Shown here one piece after another: positions 1 to 8,533 of a stretch of 64,000 bases of DNA. How positions within the stretch are numbered: the first letter of the stretch is position 1; each line of letters begins with the position of its first letter. This stretch comes from Marinobacterium stanieri (GTDB taxonomy: Bacteria; Pseudomonadota; Gammaproteobacteria; Pseudomonadales; Balneatricaceae): positions 310,001 to 374,000 of the forward strand of contig NZ_FTMN01000003.1 of NCBI RefSeq assembly GCF_900155945.1, given 5' to 3'. The position numbers were made by a program, and so were the translations under genes. The notes beneath the pieces were generated by a model. That model ran no database searches. It was not told the DNA's origin and saw nothing but the letters and a program-made list of their open reading frames with translations.

Positions 1-708
1 TCGAAATGAAGTAGAAAAATTAGCAGCATTTCTGAAGCCTGCCTGGGCCGCAACTTCTTCAATGCTGATCGAATCATTGCGCAGCAGGCGCCTGGCCAAC
101 TCCATGCGTGATTGCCGGATGTACGCTGAGACGGTTGTACCCAGCTGAGCACGAAAGATTCGCAGTAAGCGTTTGTCATGGGTACCCACTGAACGAGCCA
201 GTTCCATCACGCTTGGCGGGTCACTTAAACGGCTCTCAAGAATACGTAAAGCCGCCTGTAACATCACTTCATCCTGGCAAAGGTTCGTATCAGTATCTGT
301 AAGGCCTTTTGAATCAGTGACCTGGAGCGTTCGGCCAAGGTGCACCCTGACACGCGCTACAACTTCCTCTGGCATATAGGGTTTACTGACGAAATCCACC
401 GCCCCTAATTCAAACCCGGACAACCTGTCGTCAATGGACGAAGTAGATGATAAAAAAATAACCGGGATCTCGCGTGTCTCTGGTGATTCTCTCAGCAACC
501 GCAACACCGCTAACCCATCCATTTCCGGCATATACAGGTCCAGAAGAATAAGGTCGGGGGTTACTGCATGTGCACGCTGATACCCTATTCGGGCACTGTT
601 GCTTTGGAACACCTGAAAACCCTGGCTATGCATAAGCCTGACCAATGGACCAAGTCCTTCAGGTTGATCGTCTATCAGTAATACTCTGGGGGCTCGAGCT
701 GAATGCAT
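1..708 (-). CDS. Response regulator with AraC-type DNA-binding domain (3' end beyond left edge)
   Basis: The reading frame opens with ATG at 708 and runs uninterrupted off the left edge, so 236 residues are visible and the last few are missing. Residues 8-125 form a receiver domain: acidic pair D13-D14, phospho-acceptor D57 in LILLDLYMPEMDG, and K109 in VDFVSKPY. Residues about 145-236 form an AraC/XylS-type helix-turn-helix, with VMELARSVGTHDKRLLRIFR and a second helix pair ending in AAQAGFRNAANFSTSFR, the usual end of such domains. It should bind DNA when phosphorylated. No kinase gene is visible on this side, so its partner lies further left or elsewhere. Family assignment is firm; target genes are unknown. 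Confidence 0.9.
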   Translation of the reverse strand, partial: MHSARAPRVLLIDDQPEGLGPLVRLMHSQGFQVFQSNSARIGYQRAHAVTPDLILLDLYMPEMDGLAVLRLLRESPETREIPVIFLSSTSSIDDRLSGFELGAVDFVSKPYMPEEVVARVRVHLGRTLQVTDSKGLTDTDTNLCQDEVMLQAALRILESRLSDPPSVMELARSVGTHDKRLLRIFRAQLGTTVSAYIRQSRMELARRLLRNDSISIEEVAAQAGFRNAANFSTSFR

Positions 709-876
709 TTTCTAGTCCGTTCCAGCATCCGAATATAGCTGCAAATTGTATGATTTACGTACAACCCTGCGCCATGACAGATACATCTTTTATACTCAAA
801 CTTTACAGGCCGGCTCTGAACAGAAAGTCAGTGGCCGGACCAGTTTGGCAATTTTGAACACCTTGGACAAAAAATA

Positions 877-890
877 CCTTTGCGCAAAGG
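877..890. promoter_or_regulatory. 14-bp perfect palindrome, possible operator
   Basis: CCTTTGCGCAAAGG is its own reverse complement and lies in the 243-bp AT-rich gap between the divergently placed ends of the response regulator gene (starts at 708) and a membrane protein gene (ends at 952). It is about 170 bp upstream of the regulator start. Function is inferred from symmetry only. Confidence 0.25.
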
Positions 891-951
891 AATATTTGTT
901 TTGTTTAAACCAACAAAGTAACCAATACGTAAAGTTCAGCAAGATGTAAAT

Positions 952-1416
952 TTACTGGCTGATTTCAAGTTTGAATGGCCGACGACAAAACCGTGCAAGG
1001 TATTGACCATGTTCTTCCATTTCGCTTAACGCTCTGTTGCACAACAGGCTGACGCGCTGGCCGTCATTCATCATAACAACCAGGTTGAACTCATGCCGCT
1101 CCAGAAAGCTTTTAGTCACACAGAAACCGGCGATGTGCTCCAACGGCAACTCCAGTCGAGCAATGGGGAATAAACTGCTCAGATGACGCGTCAATGTACC
1201 CTTGTTCTTGTCTACAAGCAGGTAATGGCGGACACATAGGCTGTGCAACGCCAGGGTGGAGACCAGTGCCCAGCTAAGGATAACGGGAAACTCAGCTGAG
1301 AGCCCCAGATACACCATCAGTATTGATGCAAACAGGAGCGGGATTGCGACAATCCATAGCTTCCGTGTCAACACAAGCTTACTGACATTGGGGGATGACG
1401 ACTGCCAACGACTCAT
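952..1416 (-). CDS. Unrecognised membrane protein, 154 aa
   Basis: I do not recognise a family. Two hydrophobic helices (about residues 20-39 and 43-62) form a hairpin, followed by a soluble C-terminal part of about 90 residues with alternating beta-like strands (HYLLVDKNKGTL, FNLVVMMNDGQRVSLL). The ATG at 1416 is preferred over an upstream in-frame TTG at 1440: a strong AGGGGAGG ribosome site lies about 6 nt ahead of it, and the upstream gene's TGA ends one base before it. It is therefore translationally coupled to the 251-aa protein upstream, which has the same helix-hairpin plus soluble domain layout. The two may be diverged partners in one membrane complex; that is inference. Confidence 0.7.
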   Translation of the reverse strand: MSRWQSSSPNVSKLVLTRKLWIVAIPLLFASILMVYLGLSAEFPVILSWALVSTLALHSLCVRHYLLVDKNKGTLTRHLSSLFPIARLELPLEHIAGFCVTKSFLERHEFNLVVMMNDGQRVSLLCNRALSEMEEHGQYLARFCRRPFKLEISQ

Positions 1417-1417
1417 T

Positions 1418-2173
1418 TCAAACCCCTCCCCTGTTAGCAAGCTGGCTTAGCAGGATACCCAACAACAGAAACAGCGGAAAAGGCAGTGCCAATTTGAGAA
1501 AGACTTTTTGATCACCAATCGGGACATAGCGAGCCTGGGTAGGCACTGCTGATGGGCTTTTGTGTTCTTCCAGACCTGCACTGGATAAAGGCTGTTGTGG
1601 TGCAGGTGAGGCGCAACTGCCAGTCTCCGCGTGCTGCTTGTCTTGCAGCTCAATTTCATTTGGCCACCGGGTCACGCGATCAAACGCCGGCACTGCAAAA
1701 TACCGGTTGATGAAGATGGCTAACTGACGTGTCTGATCAAAGGTGCCAATGGTGTATTTTTGATCGGCAATCTCTAGCAAGCAGCCTTGTGAAAGCTCTG
1801 CGATTGGGGCGACCACTGCACGCTGATTAGTCAAAGGGTCTGCAGACTTAATAGATCGCCTCAAGCCCCACCAGGATTTCTCACGCAGCAACTTGCCATT
1901 GGTGGTATCCAATACCAGATGACGCCGCATCCCCAATGAGATCGTGACTGCGATGATGAGACAGAGCGATGTCACCATGTATATGATCTGCTCCGCACCA
2001 TCCAGCACCACAGACATTAGTAAAGAGCTCAGCAAGCAGATAAGCCCAATGACACCCCAGATAATCCATTTCACCTGCCCTGATGTTCTAAAATAGAACC
2101 GATCACCTGCCCTGCATTTCAGGTGCATACGCGCACCTTTGCTTAACGCGAGATAGTCAGCCTCTAGCGACAT
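1418..2173 (-). CDS. Unrecognised membrane protein, 251 aa
   Basis: First gene of a two-gene unit. Residues about 36-56 and 62-81 are transmembrane; the region 85-170 is soluble and resembles the smaller downstream protein in layout (RHLVLDTTNGKLLRE here, HYLLVDKNKGTLTR there). A polar, proline- and glutamine-rich linker (about 170-220) leads to a third helix at about 226-244. The ATG at 2173 follows AGGGAAGGG. The shared pattern of a helix hairpin followed by a 'membrane-proximal strand-rich domain' suggests a bacterial PH-like fold, but I see no diagnostic motif, so no function is proposed. Confidence 0.7.
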   Translation of the reverse strand: MSLEADYLALSKGARMHLKCRAGDRFYFRTSGQVKWIIWGVIGLICLLSSLLMSVVLDGAEQIIYMVTSLCLIIAVTISLGMRRHLVLDTTNGKLLREKSWWGLRRSIKSADPLTNQRAVVAPIAELSQGCLLEIADQKYTIGTFDQTRQLAIFINRYFAVPAFDRVTRWPNEIELQDKQHAETGSCASPAPQQPLSSAGLEEHKSPSAVPTQARYVPIGDQKVFLKLALPFPLFLLLGILLSQLANRGGV

Positions 2174-2193
2174 AGCCCTTCCCTGAGTCTTTC

Positions 2194-2415
2194 ATGGTAA
2201 TAATTGCATCGCTACCTTATCACAGTGCTCGTGCACTCCGTTGTGTTACCGGCCTATCAACTGCACTGTTGCTGCTCGGACTGGGCTCAACCCTTGGTGG
2301 CCTGGTATTTGATCTGCATGGCTATCAAAGTGCCTTTGGTCTCAGTGCAGCCTTGCTGACAGCGTCAAGCCTGACAGTCGCTTGGTTAGCCTTTAAACAC
2401 AAGCACTCTGCCTGA
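2194..2415 (+). pseudogene. C-terminal remnant of an MFS-type transporter
   Basis: The 73-residue frame reads like the last two helices of a major facilitator protein: ALLLLGLGSTLGGLVFDLHGY followed by AFGLSAALLTASSLTVAWLAF and a short basic tail. A stop codon at 2173-2175 closes the frame only six codons ahead of the ATG, so the other ten helices are absent. Either the rest was deleted or the piece arrived alone. It could conceivably be expressed as a small membrane protein, but no ribosome site precedes the ATG. Confidence 0.5.
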
Positions 2416-2499
2416 TACCCCTCATTACAGGAATAGCGCCAATGGATAATTCACACTTTGATCATTGGCGTTTAGCATTGCTCCTTCTATCCGCCAGAG

Positions 2500-2519
2500 G
2501 CCTTTCACTCTTGAAAGGC
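2500..2519 (+). promoter_or_regulatory. Hairpin in leader of nitronate monooxygenase-like gene
   Basis: GCCTTTCA and TGAAAGGC pair perfectly across a CTCT loop, 38 nt upstream of the ATG at 2557. No T-run follows, so it is not a terminator. It may be an mRNA structure or an operator-like inverted repeat. Confidence 0.3.
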
Positions 2520-2556
2520 TGGCTGGCGCAACAGGATGTAGTTCCAAGGAGTAACA

Positions 2557-3606
2557 ATGGCCAGCCTCACACAGCTCATCAACACACAATTTCCCCTGAT
2601 TCAGTCCCCCATGGCCGGTGTTCAGGGCTGGGAGCTGGCGGCTGCCGTTGCTTCAGCAGGTGGCCTGGGATCACTTCCCTGTGCCATGTTGACCCCTGAG
2701 GGTGTGGAATCTGCGGTAGATGCTTTTCGTCAACGCAGCACTGGCCCTATCAACCTGAATTTCTTCAGTCACACACAACCAGAGCCCGACCAAGAAGTAT
2801 TAGCCAACTGGCTCGACAACTTTCTCCCCTATTACAGCGAACTGGAAGTTGCCGTACCCAAGGGTCCTGCTGGCCCCGGGCGCCAGCCGTTCAACCAGGC
2901 GATGGCCGACGTAGTTACAAGCGTCAAACCCGAGGTGGTGAGCTTCCATTTCGGTTTGCCACACCCAGCCTTACTGGAGCAAGTACGTGCCAGTGGCGCC
3001 AAAGTGCTGTCATCAGCCACAACTCTGGAGGAAGCACTATGGCTGGAAGCTAAGGGTGTGGATGCCATTATTGCGCAGGGGCTTGAAGCCGGCGGGCACC
3101 GTGGCATGTTCCTGACTGAAGATATCACCCAACAATCAGGCACGATGGCACTGCTGCCCCAGATCGTGAATGCCGTTAGCGTTCCCGTGATCGCCGCCGG
3201 TGCTATTGCCGATGCAGCGGGGGTCGCCGCAGCCATGGCTCTGGGTGCCGCTGGTGTGCAGGTCGGCACTGCCTACCTTTTATGTGATGAAGCCACCACC
3301 TCAGCGGTTCACCGTACAGCGTTGCAGTCGGATGCAGCAGCCCACACGGTATTGACCAATCTGTTCAGTGGCCGCCCGGCCCGCGGCATAGTGAATCGAA
3401 TGATTCGCGAGCTGGGGCCCATGAATGAAAGCGCTCCCCGCTTCCCGCTTGCCACCGCAGCCTCCGCGCCTTTGAGAGCTGCCGCTGAAGCCAAAGGGTC
3501 AGGCGACTTTACACCGCTCTGGGCCGGTCAAAACGTTTCCGGCTGCCGAGCAGTGCCTGCAGCCGAGATCACCAAGGCTTTGGCGCAAGGGTTCACACCA
3601 GCTTAA
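2557..3606 (+). CDS. Nitronate monooxygenase family FMN enzyme
   Basis: 349 residues with the TIM-barrel signatures of class I nitronate monooxygenases (2-nitropropane dioxygenase family): QSPMAG at 16-21, GGLGSLP at 35-41, FHFG with H131 (the position of the catalytic base in the family), AQGLEAGGHRG at 173-183, and the phosphate-binding PVIAAGAIADAAG and GAAGVQVGTAYLL segments. Such enzymes oxidise toxic nitronates such as propionate-3-nitronate using FMN and oxygen. AAGGAG lies 6 nt ahead of the ATG. The gene stands alone; its 3' end overlaps the convergent DUF47 gene by 14 bp. Exact substrate cannot be told, since many family members are only NADH:quinone reductases. Confidence 0.9.
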   Translation: MASLTQLINTQFPLIQSPMAGVQGWELAAAVASAGGLGSLPCAMLTPEGVESAVDAFRQRSTGPINLNFFSHTQPEPDQEVLANWLDNFLPYYSELEVAVPKGPAGPGRQPFNQAMADVVTSVKPEVVSFHFGLPHPALLEQVRASGAKVLSSATTLEEALWLEAKGVDAIIAQGLEAGGHRGMFLTEDITQQSGTMALLPQIVNAVSVPVIAAGAIADAAGVAAAMALGAAGVQVGTAYLLCDEATTSAVHRTALQSDAAAHTVLTNLFSGRPARGIVNRMIRELGPMNESAPRFPLATAASAPLRAAAEAKGSGDFTPLWAGQNVSGCRAVPAAEITKALAQGFTPA

Positions 3607-4231
3607 CAAAAATATCGTGCAGCACATTCGCTGCCGAGTGCAGACGCCGTGAACCATCCATCAGGTGATGGTAGATCTCGCGCTTCTTCAACATCTCGGC
3701 AGTGACCTCACCCTGAAACAACTCGGCAAGACTGTGTCGATACAGCCGCTCGATACGACGGTGTGCATGGCGTGCCGAGTGGGCCTCCTTCTCTGCCCCG
3801 GCCGGATAGGTTTCCAGCTGGCGAAATCCACGTTCCAACGCTTCACAACCTTTGAGCATCTCATCCATCACTGCCTGCATATGTTTGTCCGGCTTAACGT
3901 CCAGATCCAGCATCTCATTGATGGTGCTTTTGCAATGGGTAATGATCCAGTCCAGCCCGTCAATCGCGCGGTAGATATCTTCACGGTCAATCGGCGTTGA
4001 GAAGGCACGGTTGAGCTGATGCAAGTTGCGTATCTTCAACGTGTCCGCGGCATGCTCCTCTTCCGTCAGTAGCTCAGCCAGGGCTTCATTGGGCTGCTGC
4101 ATGTACTGATGCAGGTTGGAGATGGTCTCCGTCACCAATGCACTCTGCTCAGCCAGCAGGGTAAAGAAATCGGGCGGCTTGGGAATCACCCTATCGATCA
4201 ACCGCGACAGAAAACCTTCTTTTTGTGCCAT
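3593..4231 (-). CDS. DUF47 PhoU-like protein, phosphate transporter partner
   Basis: 212 residues, all-helical, matching the DUF47/PhoU-related family (TIGR00153 type). Conserved acidic and basic helix faces are visible: EEEHAADTLK near residue 57, HRRIERLYRHSLAELF near 150, and EIYHHLMDGSRRLHSAANVLHDI at the end. In the family the helical bundle binds metal ions and is thought to restrain the neighbouring phosphate carrier. The gene lies 31 bp downstream of a Pit-type transporter on the same strand, the classic arrangement, so the two are likely co-transcribed. Role in phosphate homeostasis is by family and context. Confidence 0.9.
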   Translation of the reverse strand: MAQKEGFLSRLIDRVIPKPPDFFTLLAEQSALVTETISNLHQYMQQPNEALAELLTEEEHAADTLKIRNLHQLNRAFSTPIDREDIYRAIDGLDWIITHCKSTINEMLDLDVKPDKHMQAVMDEMLKGCEALERGFRQLETYPAGAEKEAHSARHAHRRIERLYRHSLAELFQGEVTAEMLKKREIYHHLMDGSRRLHSAANVLHDIFVKLV

Positions 4232-4262
4232 ATCCTTGTGTCCTTCAATGTCGGCCGAACAG

Positions 4263-5303
4263 TTACTGGCCCAGCCCGAATAGACTTACCAGCCCGTAGC
4301 ACAGCATGGCGAGAACTGCGGCACCGGGAATGGTAATCAGCCAGGTGAGTGCGATCTCACGGGCCTTGGTCCAGCGAACCGCGCGGGGGCGTTCCGAAGC
4401 GCCTATCCCCATAATGGAGGATGAAACTACGTGAGTCGTAGATACCGGTGCGCCCACCAGGGAGGCCAGAAAGACCACTCCGGCGGAGGTCAGCTGTGAG
4501 TTCAACGCATGCAGGGGGCGAATCTTATAGATGGCAAATGCCAGAGTACGGACAATTTTCCAGCCACCCAATACGGTGCCCAGCGTGATGGCGGATGCGC
4601 AGAGCATGATGACCCATAGCGGCACTTCAAAGGTATCGATCTGGCCACTCAGCAGCAGACAAAGTGTCAATATGCCCATGCTTTTCTGGGCATCATTGGC
4701 ACCATGGGAAAATGCCAAGCCGGCGGTAGTCAGCCATTGTGCGCCCCTGAGTTCCCGGTTCACCAGAGGGCTGGCGGAGCGCAATAACAGCAGCATCACG
4801 CGCTGCAATACAAAGCCCAACCAGAAGCCCATCAAAGGGGAAAGGATCAGTGCCAGCAGTACTTTAGTCACGCCAGTGAATTCGCCACGCGTCAGTGCTT
4901 CCAGCCCCCAAACCACCTGATCAGGCCCGGCTGATACAACAACAACACCACAGAGCCCACCCACCAAGGCATGAGAAGACGATGACGGAATACCGCGCCA
5001 CCAGGTGATGAAATTCCAGGCCGTTGCTGCAAATAATCCGCATAGCACGACCACAAGCGAAAGCGTATCAGGCAGCTCATCAAGGGTGACAAATTTGCCA
5101 ATGGTATTGGCGACTGCCGTGCCACCCAATACAGGCCCGAGAAAGGTAAACCCGCCCACAATCAATACCGACTGCAGTGGTGTCATTGCCCGTGATGCGA
5201 TGACAGATGCCACCATATTGGAGGCATCATGAAAACCATTGGTAAAATCGAAGAGTACGACCATTAGGCCAGCTAACACTATCAGCAGCCAGACTGTATC
5301 CAT
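4263..5303 (-). CDS. pitA: Low-affinity inorganic phosphate transporter, PiT family
   Basis: 346 residues, about ten hydrophobic helices. Both halves carry the PiT signature: FDFTNGFHDASN near residue 20 and FSHGANDAQKSMG near residue 200, plus SSHALVGG and the C-terminal GAPVSTTHV motif. PiT carriers import metal-phosphate complexes with protons across the inner membrane. The length is shorter than E. coli PitA (499) but usual for the form paired with DUF47. Followed by the DUF47 gene on the same strand. Gene symbol is used in the family sense. Confidence 0.9.
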   Translation of the reverse strand: MDTVWLLIVLAGLMVVLFDFTNGFHDASNMVASVIASRAMTPLQSVLIVGGFTFLGPVLGGTAVANTIGKFVTLDELPDTLSLVVVLCGLFAATAWNFITWWRGIPSSSSHALVGGLCGVVVVSAGPDQVVWGLEALTRGEFTGVTKVLLALILSPLMGFWLGFVLQRVMLLLLRSASPLVNRELRGAQWLTTAGLAFSHGANDAQKSMGILTLCLLLSGQIDTFEVPLWVIMLCASAITLGTVLGGWKIVRTLAFAIYKIRPLHALNSQLTSAGVVFLASLVGAPVSTTHVVSSSIMGIGASERPRAVRWTKAREIALTWLITIPGAAVLAMLCYGLVSLFGLGQ

Positions 5304-5354
5304 TTTATTAGCGTTATCCCTGTACCGTGTAAGGAAATGATAACAGATCTGTCA

Positions 5355-6683
5355 TTATCTAAGTTGAATGCTGACCTGAAGGCCGCCTTCCTGCGCATGG
5401 CCAAATGTCAGGCTGCCAGCATAACTCTCCACGATAGCGGAACAGATCGACAATCCCAGTCCGCTGCCCTCTCCGCTTTGCTCGTCTATCCGTACCCCGC
5501 GCAGCGACATGCGCTGCATGGCTTCCTCCGATACTCCGGCTCCGTCATCACTGATGATCAGGCACCAGGCATCGATATCGGGCGACGGCGGCAGGATTTG
5601 CAAGGACACACAATGGGTGGCGTGTCGCCAGGCGTTATCCAGCAGATTGCCCAGCAATTCCAGCATGTCGTCACGGTCAAACGGCATGGTGCCCTGGGGT
5701 AACTCAGACTGAAACCGGATATCATCGCGACCAATACGCTGCAGCAGCTGCACCAGATGCGTAATTTCTTCCTTTGGATTGAAGTGACGCCCGGGCCCTG
5801 GCGCGCCGGCAATGCGTGCTCGCCTCAGCTCACGCTCAATACGCTGATAGAGCTCCTCATATAGCAACATCAATTGCTGCTTCTGCTCAGGGTCCGGATG
5901 CTGATCTGCCAACCACTGCAATTGCTGCAGCGGCCGTTTGAGTTCATGGGCAAGATTGCCCAGCGCCATGCGTGAACGGCTAATCTGCTGACCTGATTGA
6001 TGTAGCAGTTGCGTGATACTGGTTACCAGCGGCTCCACTTCCCTGGGCACATCAGCCGGCAAGTCGATATCCTCGCCCGCCTGCTGCCGAGCCAATGCCT
6101 GGCGCAAGGGTTCCAGCCGTTGAAAACCTCGCTTGAGTACTCGGCGTTGCTGTAACAGCACAAGGGGGACACTCAGGCCAACCAGCACAATTAACCAGAC
6201 TGCCAGCTGTTCCTGATCATGCTTAAGCTCGGCTATATCCTGAGCCACCCAGAGGGTAAAACGGGTACCCCCGCGCGTGAAGCCCTGTTCCAGCGCCAGC
6301 CAGTGCTGACTCTGCAGGGGACTGGATTCCGCCACTCTGGATTCTCCCGGTGCCTGCAATTCGACTTCGGGATCCAGATCCCACAGCGACCTTGAGCGCA
6401 GATCAACTTCGTCCGCTTTGAGGCGATAATAATGTCCTGACTGAACGCGCTGATAAGCTTGCATGATGGCGCCTTCGCTCAGCTGCCACTGCCCATTCGC
6501 CTCCCGAGAGAGTGCTGCTATCAGGCTTTCGGCATCCGTTTCCAAACGACTGACAACAAAGGATCGGGTCAAATGGGTAACACCAAAATGCACGACCAGC
6601 ATCAAGCCACACAACATTAACAACAGGCTGAACAGCAGTTGGCGTCGAATCCGCCACTCAAGTGAGCGTTGAGAGTTCGGCAT
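5355..6683 (-). CDS. Sensor histidine kinase, QseC/PmrB-like
   Basis: 442 residues. Transmembrane helices at about 15-34 and 161-178 enclose a periplasmic sensor of about 125 residues. The phospho-acceptor is H246 in NLAHELKRP, an unusual H-box with KR in place of the common RTP-type sequence. The ATPase domain has GNLLDNAWRHA (N box), SDDGAGV (G1) and GSGLGL (G2). The ATG follows the response regulator's TAA by one base, so the pair is translationally coupled. It is the last gene of the five-gene PepSY/cytochrome operon and presumably senses a redox, metal or envelope signal handled by those proteins; that link is inference. Confidence 0.93.
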   Translation of the reverse strand: MPNSQRSLEWRIRRQLLFSLLLMLCGLMLVVHFGVTHLTRSFVVSRLETDAESLIAALSREANGQWQLSEGAIMQAYQRVQSGHYYRLKADEVDLRSRSLWDLDPEVELQAPGESRVAESSPLQSQHWLALEQGFTRGGTRFTLWVAQDIAELKHDQEQLAVWLIVLVGLSVPLVLLQQRRVLKRGFQRLEPLRQALARQQAGEDIDLPADVPREVEPLVTSITQLLHQSGQQISRSRMALGNLAHELKRPLQQLQWLADQHPDPEQKQQLMLLYEELYQRIERELRRARIAGAPGPGRHFNPKEEITHLVQLLQRIGRDDIRFQSELPQGTMPFDRDDMLELLGNLLDNAWRHATHCVSLQILPPSPDIDAWCLIISDDGAGVSEEAMQRMSLRGVRIDEQSGEGSGLGLSICSAIVESYAGSLTFGHAQEGGLQVSIQLR

Positions 6684-6684
6684 G

Positions 6685-7362
6685 TTAATGCGTCGCAGCG
6701 GGGGTTGAAGGCAAGCTATAGCCCTGGCCGCGGCGGGTCAGGATCACGTTCTTGCCCAGATACTGGCGCAGGCGATTGATATAAACCTCTATGACATTGC
6801 TGTCACGCAACTGATCTTCTTCATAGACGTGTTCGCTGAGCTGTGTTTTCGACAGGATACGGTCAGGATTAAGCATCAGGTATCGCAACAGACGGAACTC
6901 AACTCCTGTCAGTTGATGCTGTTGCCCCTGCGCATCCAGGACCGTTTGTCGATCAGAATCCAATTGCAAACCGGCTACTTCCAGCAAACTGCTGGCATGG
7001 CCGTGCTGGCGTCGCACCAGTGCTTCCAGCCGGGCCAGCAACTCTTCCGTATGGAAGGGCTTGCCCAAATAGTCATCCGCACCGGCCTTAAGCCCATCGA
7101 CTCGTTCGTGCCAGGCATCACGGGCCGTGAGAATAAGCACCGGAGTGGTACAACCGGCGCTACGCCAGCTCTGCAATACCTGCATGCCCGGTTTTTTCGG
7201 TAGGCCAAGATCCAGCACGATGACATCAAAGGCTTCTTCCAGCCCCATGAACTCGGCATCTACGCCATCTACTGAAACTTCAACTGCAAAGCCTGCACTC
7301 TTCAGCTCAGGCTTTAACCGGTTTACCAGTGCATTGTCATCCTCGACCAGCAACACGCGCAT
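6685..7362 (-). CDS. OmpR/PmrA-family response regulator
   Basis: 225 residues. The receiver has E7-D8-D9, phospho-acceptor D51 in VIVLDLGLP, a TA switch pair in LILTARDAW and K in YLGKPF. The C-terminal winged helix is typical (LTGVEFRLLRYLMLNPDRILS, EVYINRLRQYLG, LTRRGQGYSL). It overlaps no neighbour but lies 2 nt after the upstream PepSY gene and 1 nt before the kinase. The direct-repeat box TTTAAG-N5-TTTAAG at 8574-8590 ahead of the operon is what PmrA/QseB proteins recognise, so it probably controls its own operon. Confidence 0.94.
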   Translation of the reverse strand: MRVLLVEDDNALVNRLKPELKSAGFAVEVSVDGVDAEFMGLEEAFDVIVLDLGLPKKPGMQVLQSWRSAGCTTPVLILTARDAWHERVDGLKAGADDYLGKPFHTEELLARLEALVRRQHGHASSLLEVAGLQLDSDRQTVLDAQGQQHQLTGVEFRLLRYLMLNPDRILSKTQLSEHVYEEDQLRDSNVIEVYINRLRQYLGKNVILTRRGQGYSLPSTPAATH

Positions 7363-7364
7363 GT

Positions 7365-7685
7365 TCAGTCATCCTCAATCTCTTCCTTCAGAATCGCACC
7401 GGTGACCGGATCAAGGTAGAACTCCCTGACATTACCAGCGTCATCCAGTATCTCAATCTCATACACCAGTCGGCCATTTTCATATTCCACCTCCACATCC
7501 AGAAGGTGGCCCGAGAACCGGTCAGGGTTGAGAGCCATCAACTCGGTCAGCGGACGTATTTTGCCCTCCCGAACCAGCTGCATGACTTCGTCCTGATCGA
7601 GATCACGACTGGCTGATGCAGCAAGGGAGAACAGCAAGCCAGAACTCAACGCCAGCACTGATAAATGTCTGGTGAATCTACTCAC
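7365..7685 (-). CDS. Secreted PepSY-domain protein, 106 aa
   Basis: A signal peptide (residues 1-25, ending ASA) is followed by one PepSY domain: LDQDEVMQLVREGKIRPL, then VEYENGRLVYEIEILD and FYLDPVTGAILKEEIEDD. PepSY domains are small periplasmic modules linked with protease inhibition or with heme and metal handling. The gene is third in the operon, between the cytochrome b561 gene (27 bp) and the response regulator gene (2 bp). The very acidic C-terminus could bind cations. Exact role unknown. Confidence 0.85.
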   Translation of the reverse strand: MSRFTRHLSVLALSSGLLFSLAASASRDLDQDEVMQLVREGKIRPLTELMALNPDRFSGHLLDVEVEYENGRLVYEIEILDDAGNVREFYLDPVTGAILKEEIEDD

Positions 7686-7711
7686 GTATACCTCCCTTGA
7701 TATTGTTGCCG

Positions 7712-8245
7712 CTATTCCTGGTCCGTGCCGCTTGCGGGGCGTTTACGCCCGGTGATCATGGCACGCGGCAGGTTTTCGTCATGTTTGAAACTGGCCCAGA
7801 ATACACCGCCCAGGTGTAACACGACCAGCAGCAGCACCAGATTCCCGGCACTTTCATGAACCTCTTCGACCCAGGACTCACCCCAGAAGATATCGGTCCC
7901 CAGCCAGCCACTGAGCGTCAGCGCACACAGAGACACAAGCAGAGCAACGACCATCATGCCCCCGGCCGGATTATGACCGATATGACGGGTTTCACGCCCC
8001 TTGCGGATATCCTGCAGGTAACTGAAAACACGCCCGGGTGAGCGGACAAATTGCGTAAAGCGCGCATAGCGGGGACCCGTAAGCCCCCAGATAATGCGGA
8101 AAGCGACCAGACCTGCCGTAATGTAGCCCATCACTTCATGCAGATCCTGCCATTCATCAGCGCTGATCCAGGCCACCGTAAAACAGATCACCAGCGACCA
8201 GTGAAACACACGGACCAACGGGTCCCAGACTTTTACGGTGACCAT
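7712..8245 (-). CDS. Cytochrome b561 family, di-heme membrane subunit
   Basis: 177 residues with four transmembrane helices. Candidate heme ligands are H15 (RVFHWSLV), the His of DLHEVMGY, and two in the last helix region (VHESAGNL and VVLHLGG). This is the YdhU/b561 type that carries electrons between the quinone pool and a periplasmic partner. It sits 10 bp after one PepSY gene and 27 bp before another, which suggests that the PepSY proteins act with it, perhaps as soluble redox or metal partners. It ends in a basic cytoplasmic tail. Confidence 0.9.
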   Translation of the reverse strand: MVTVKVWDPLVRVFHWSLVICFTVAWISADEWQDLHEVMGYITAGLVAFRIIWGLTGPRYARFTQFVRSPGRVFSYLQDIRKGRETRHIGHNPAGGMMVVALLVSLCALTLSGWLGTDIFWGESWVEEVHESAGNLVLLLVVLHLGGVFWASFKHDENLPRAMITGRKRPASGTDQE

Positions 8246-8255
8246 GGCAACCTCC

Positions 8256-8525
8256 TTAGTCCTCGAGTTCCATTTTTACAATATCGAAACTCTTGGGATC
8301 GAAGTACGCTTCTACGCGGCGGTCTTTCTCGTCGTAGCCGTAAATTTCGTAGCAGCCATCGTCAATTTTGAATTTCTTGATTTCCCAGCCCTTGGCCGCC
8401 ACGGCATCACGGAAGGCCTGCTCAGACTGCCACTCATCTTTAGGGACATCGCATTTGTCACCCGCAAAGGCCGGTGAAGCGATTACGGCGGTGGAAAGCA
8501 GCAGAGAGGTAAGCAGTGTTTTCAT
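8256..8525 (-). CDS. Secreted PepSY-domain protein, 89 aa
   Basis: First gene of the operon. Signal peptide residues 1-21 (ending AFA), mature start GDKCDVPKDEW, then a PepSY domain (FRDAVAAKGWEIKKFKIDDGCYEIYGYDEKDRRVEAYFDP). Two cysteines, C25 and the one in DDGCYE, could form a disulfide. This is the type annotated as 'PepSY protein next to cytochrome b' in other Proteobacteria. An AGGAG ribosome site lies 9 nt ahead of the ATG and is itself part of a stem (8534-8555). Confidence 0.87.
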   Translation of the reverse strand: MKTLLTSLLLSTAVIASPAFAGDKCDVPKDEWQSEQAFRDAVAAKGWEIKKFKIDDGCYEIYGYDEKDRRVEAYFDPKSFDIVKMELED

Positions 8526-8533
8526 CGATCTGA

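Noticed and set aside
5336-5360. Pho box ahead of pitA
   Set aside because: A CTGTCAT half-site exists, but the second half is inverted and not the direct 11-bp repeat of a Pho box.
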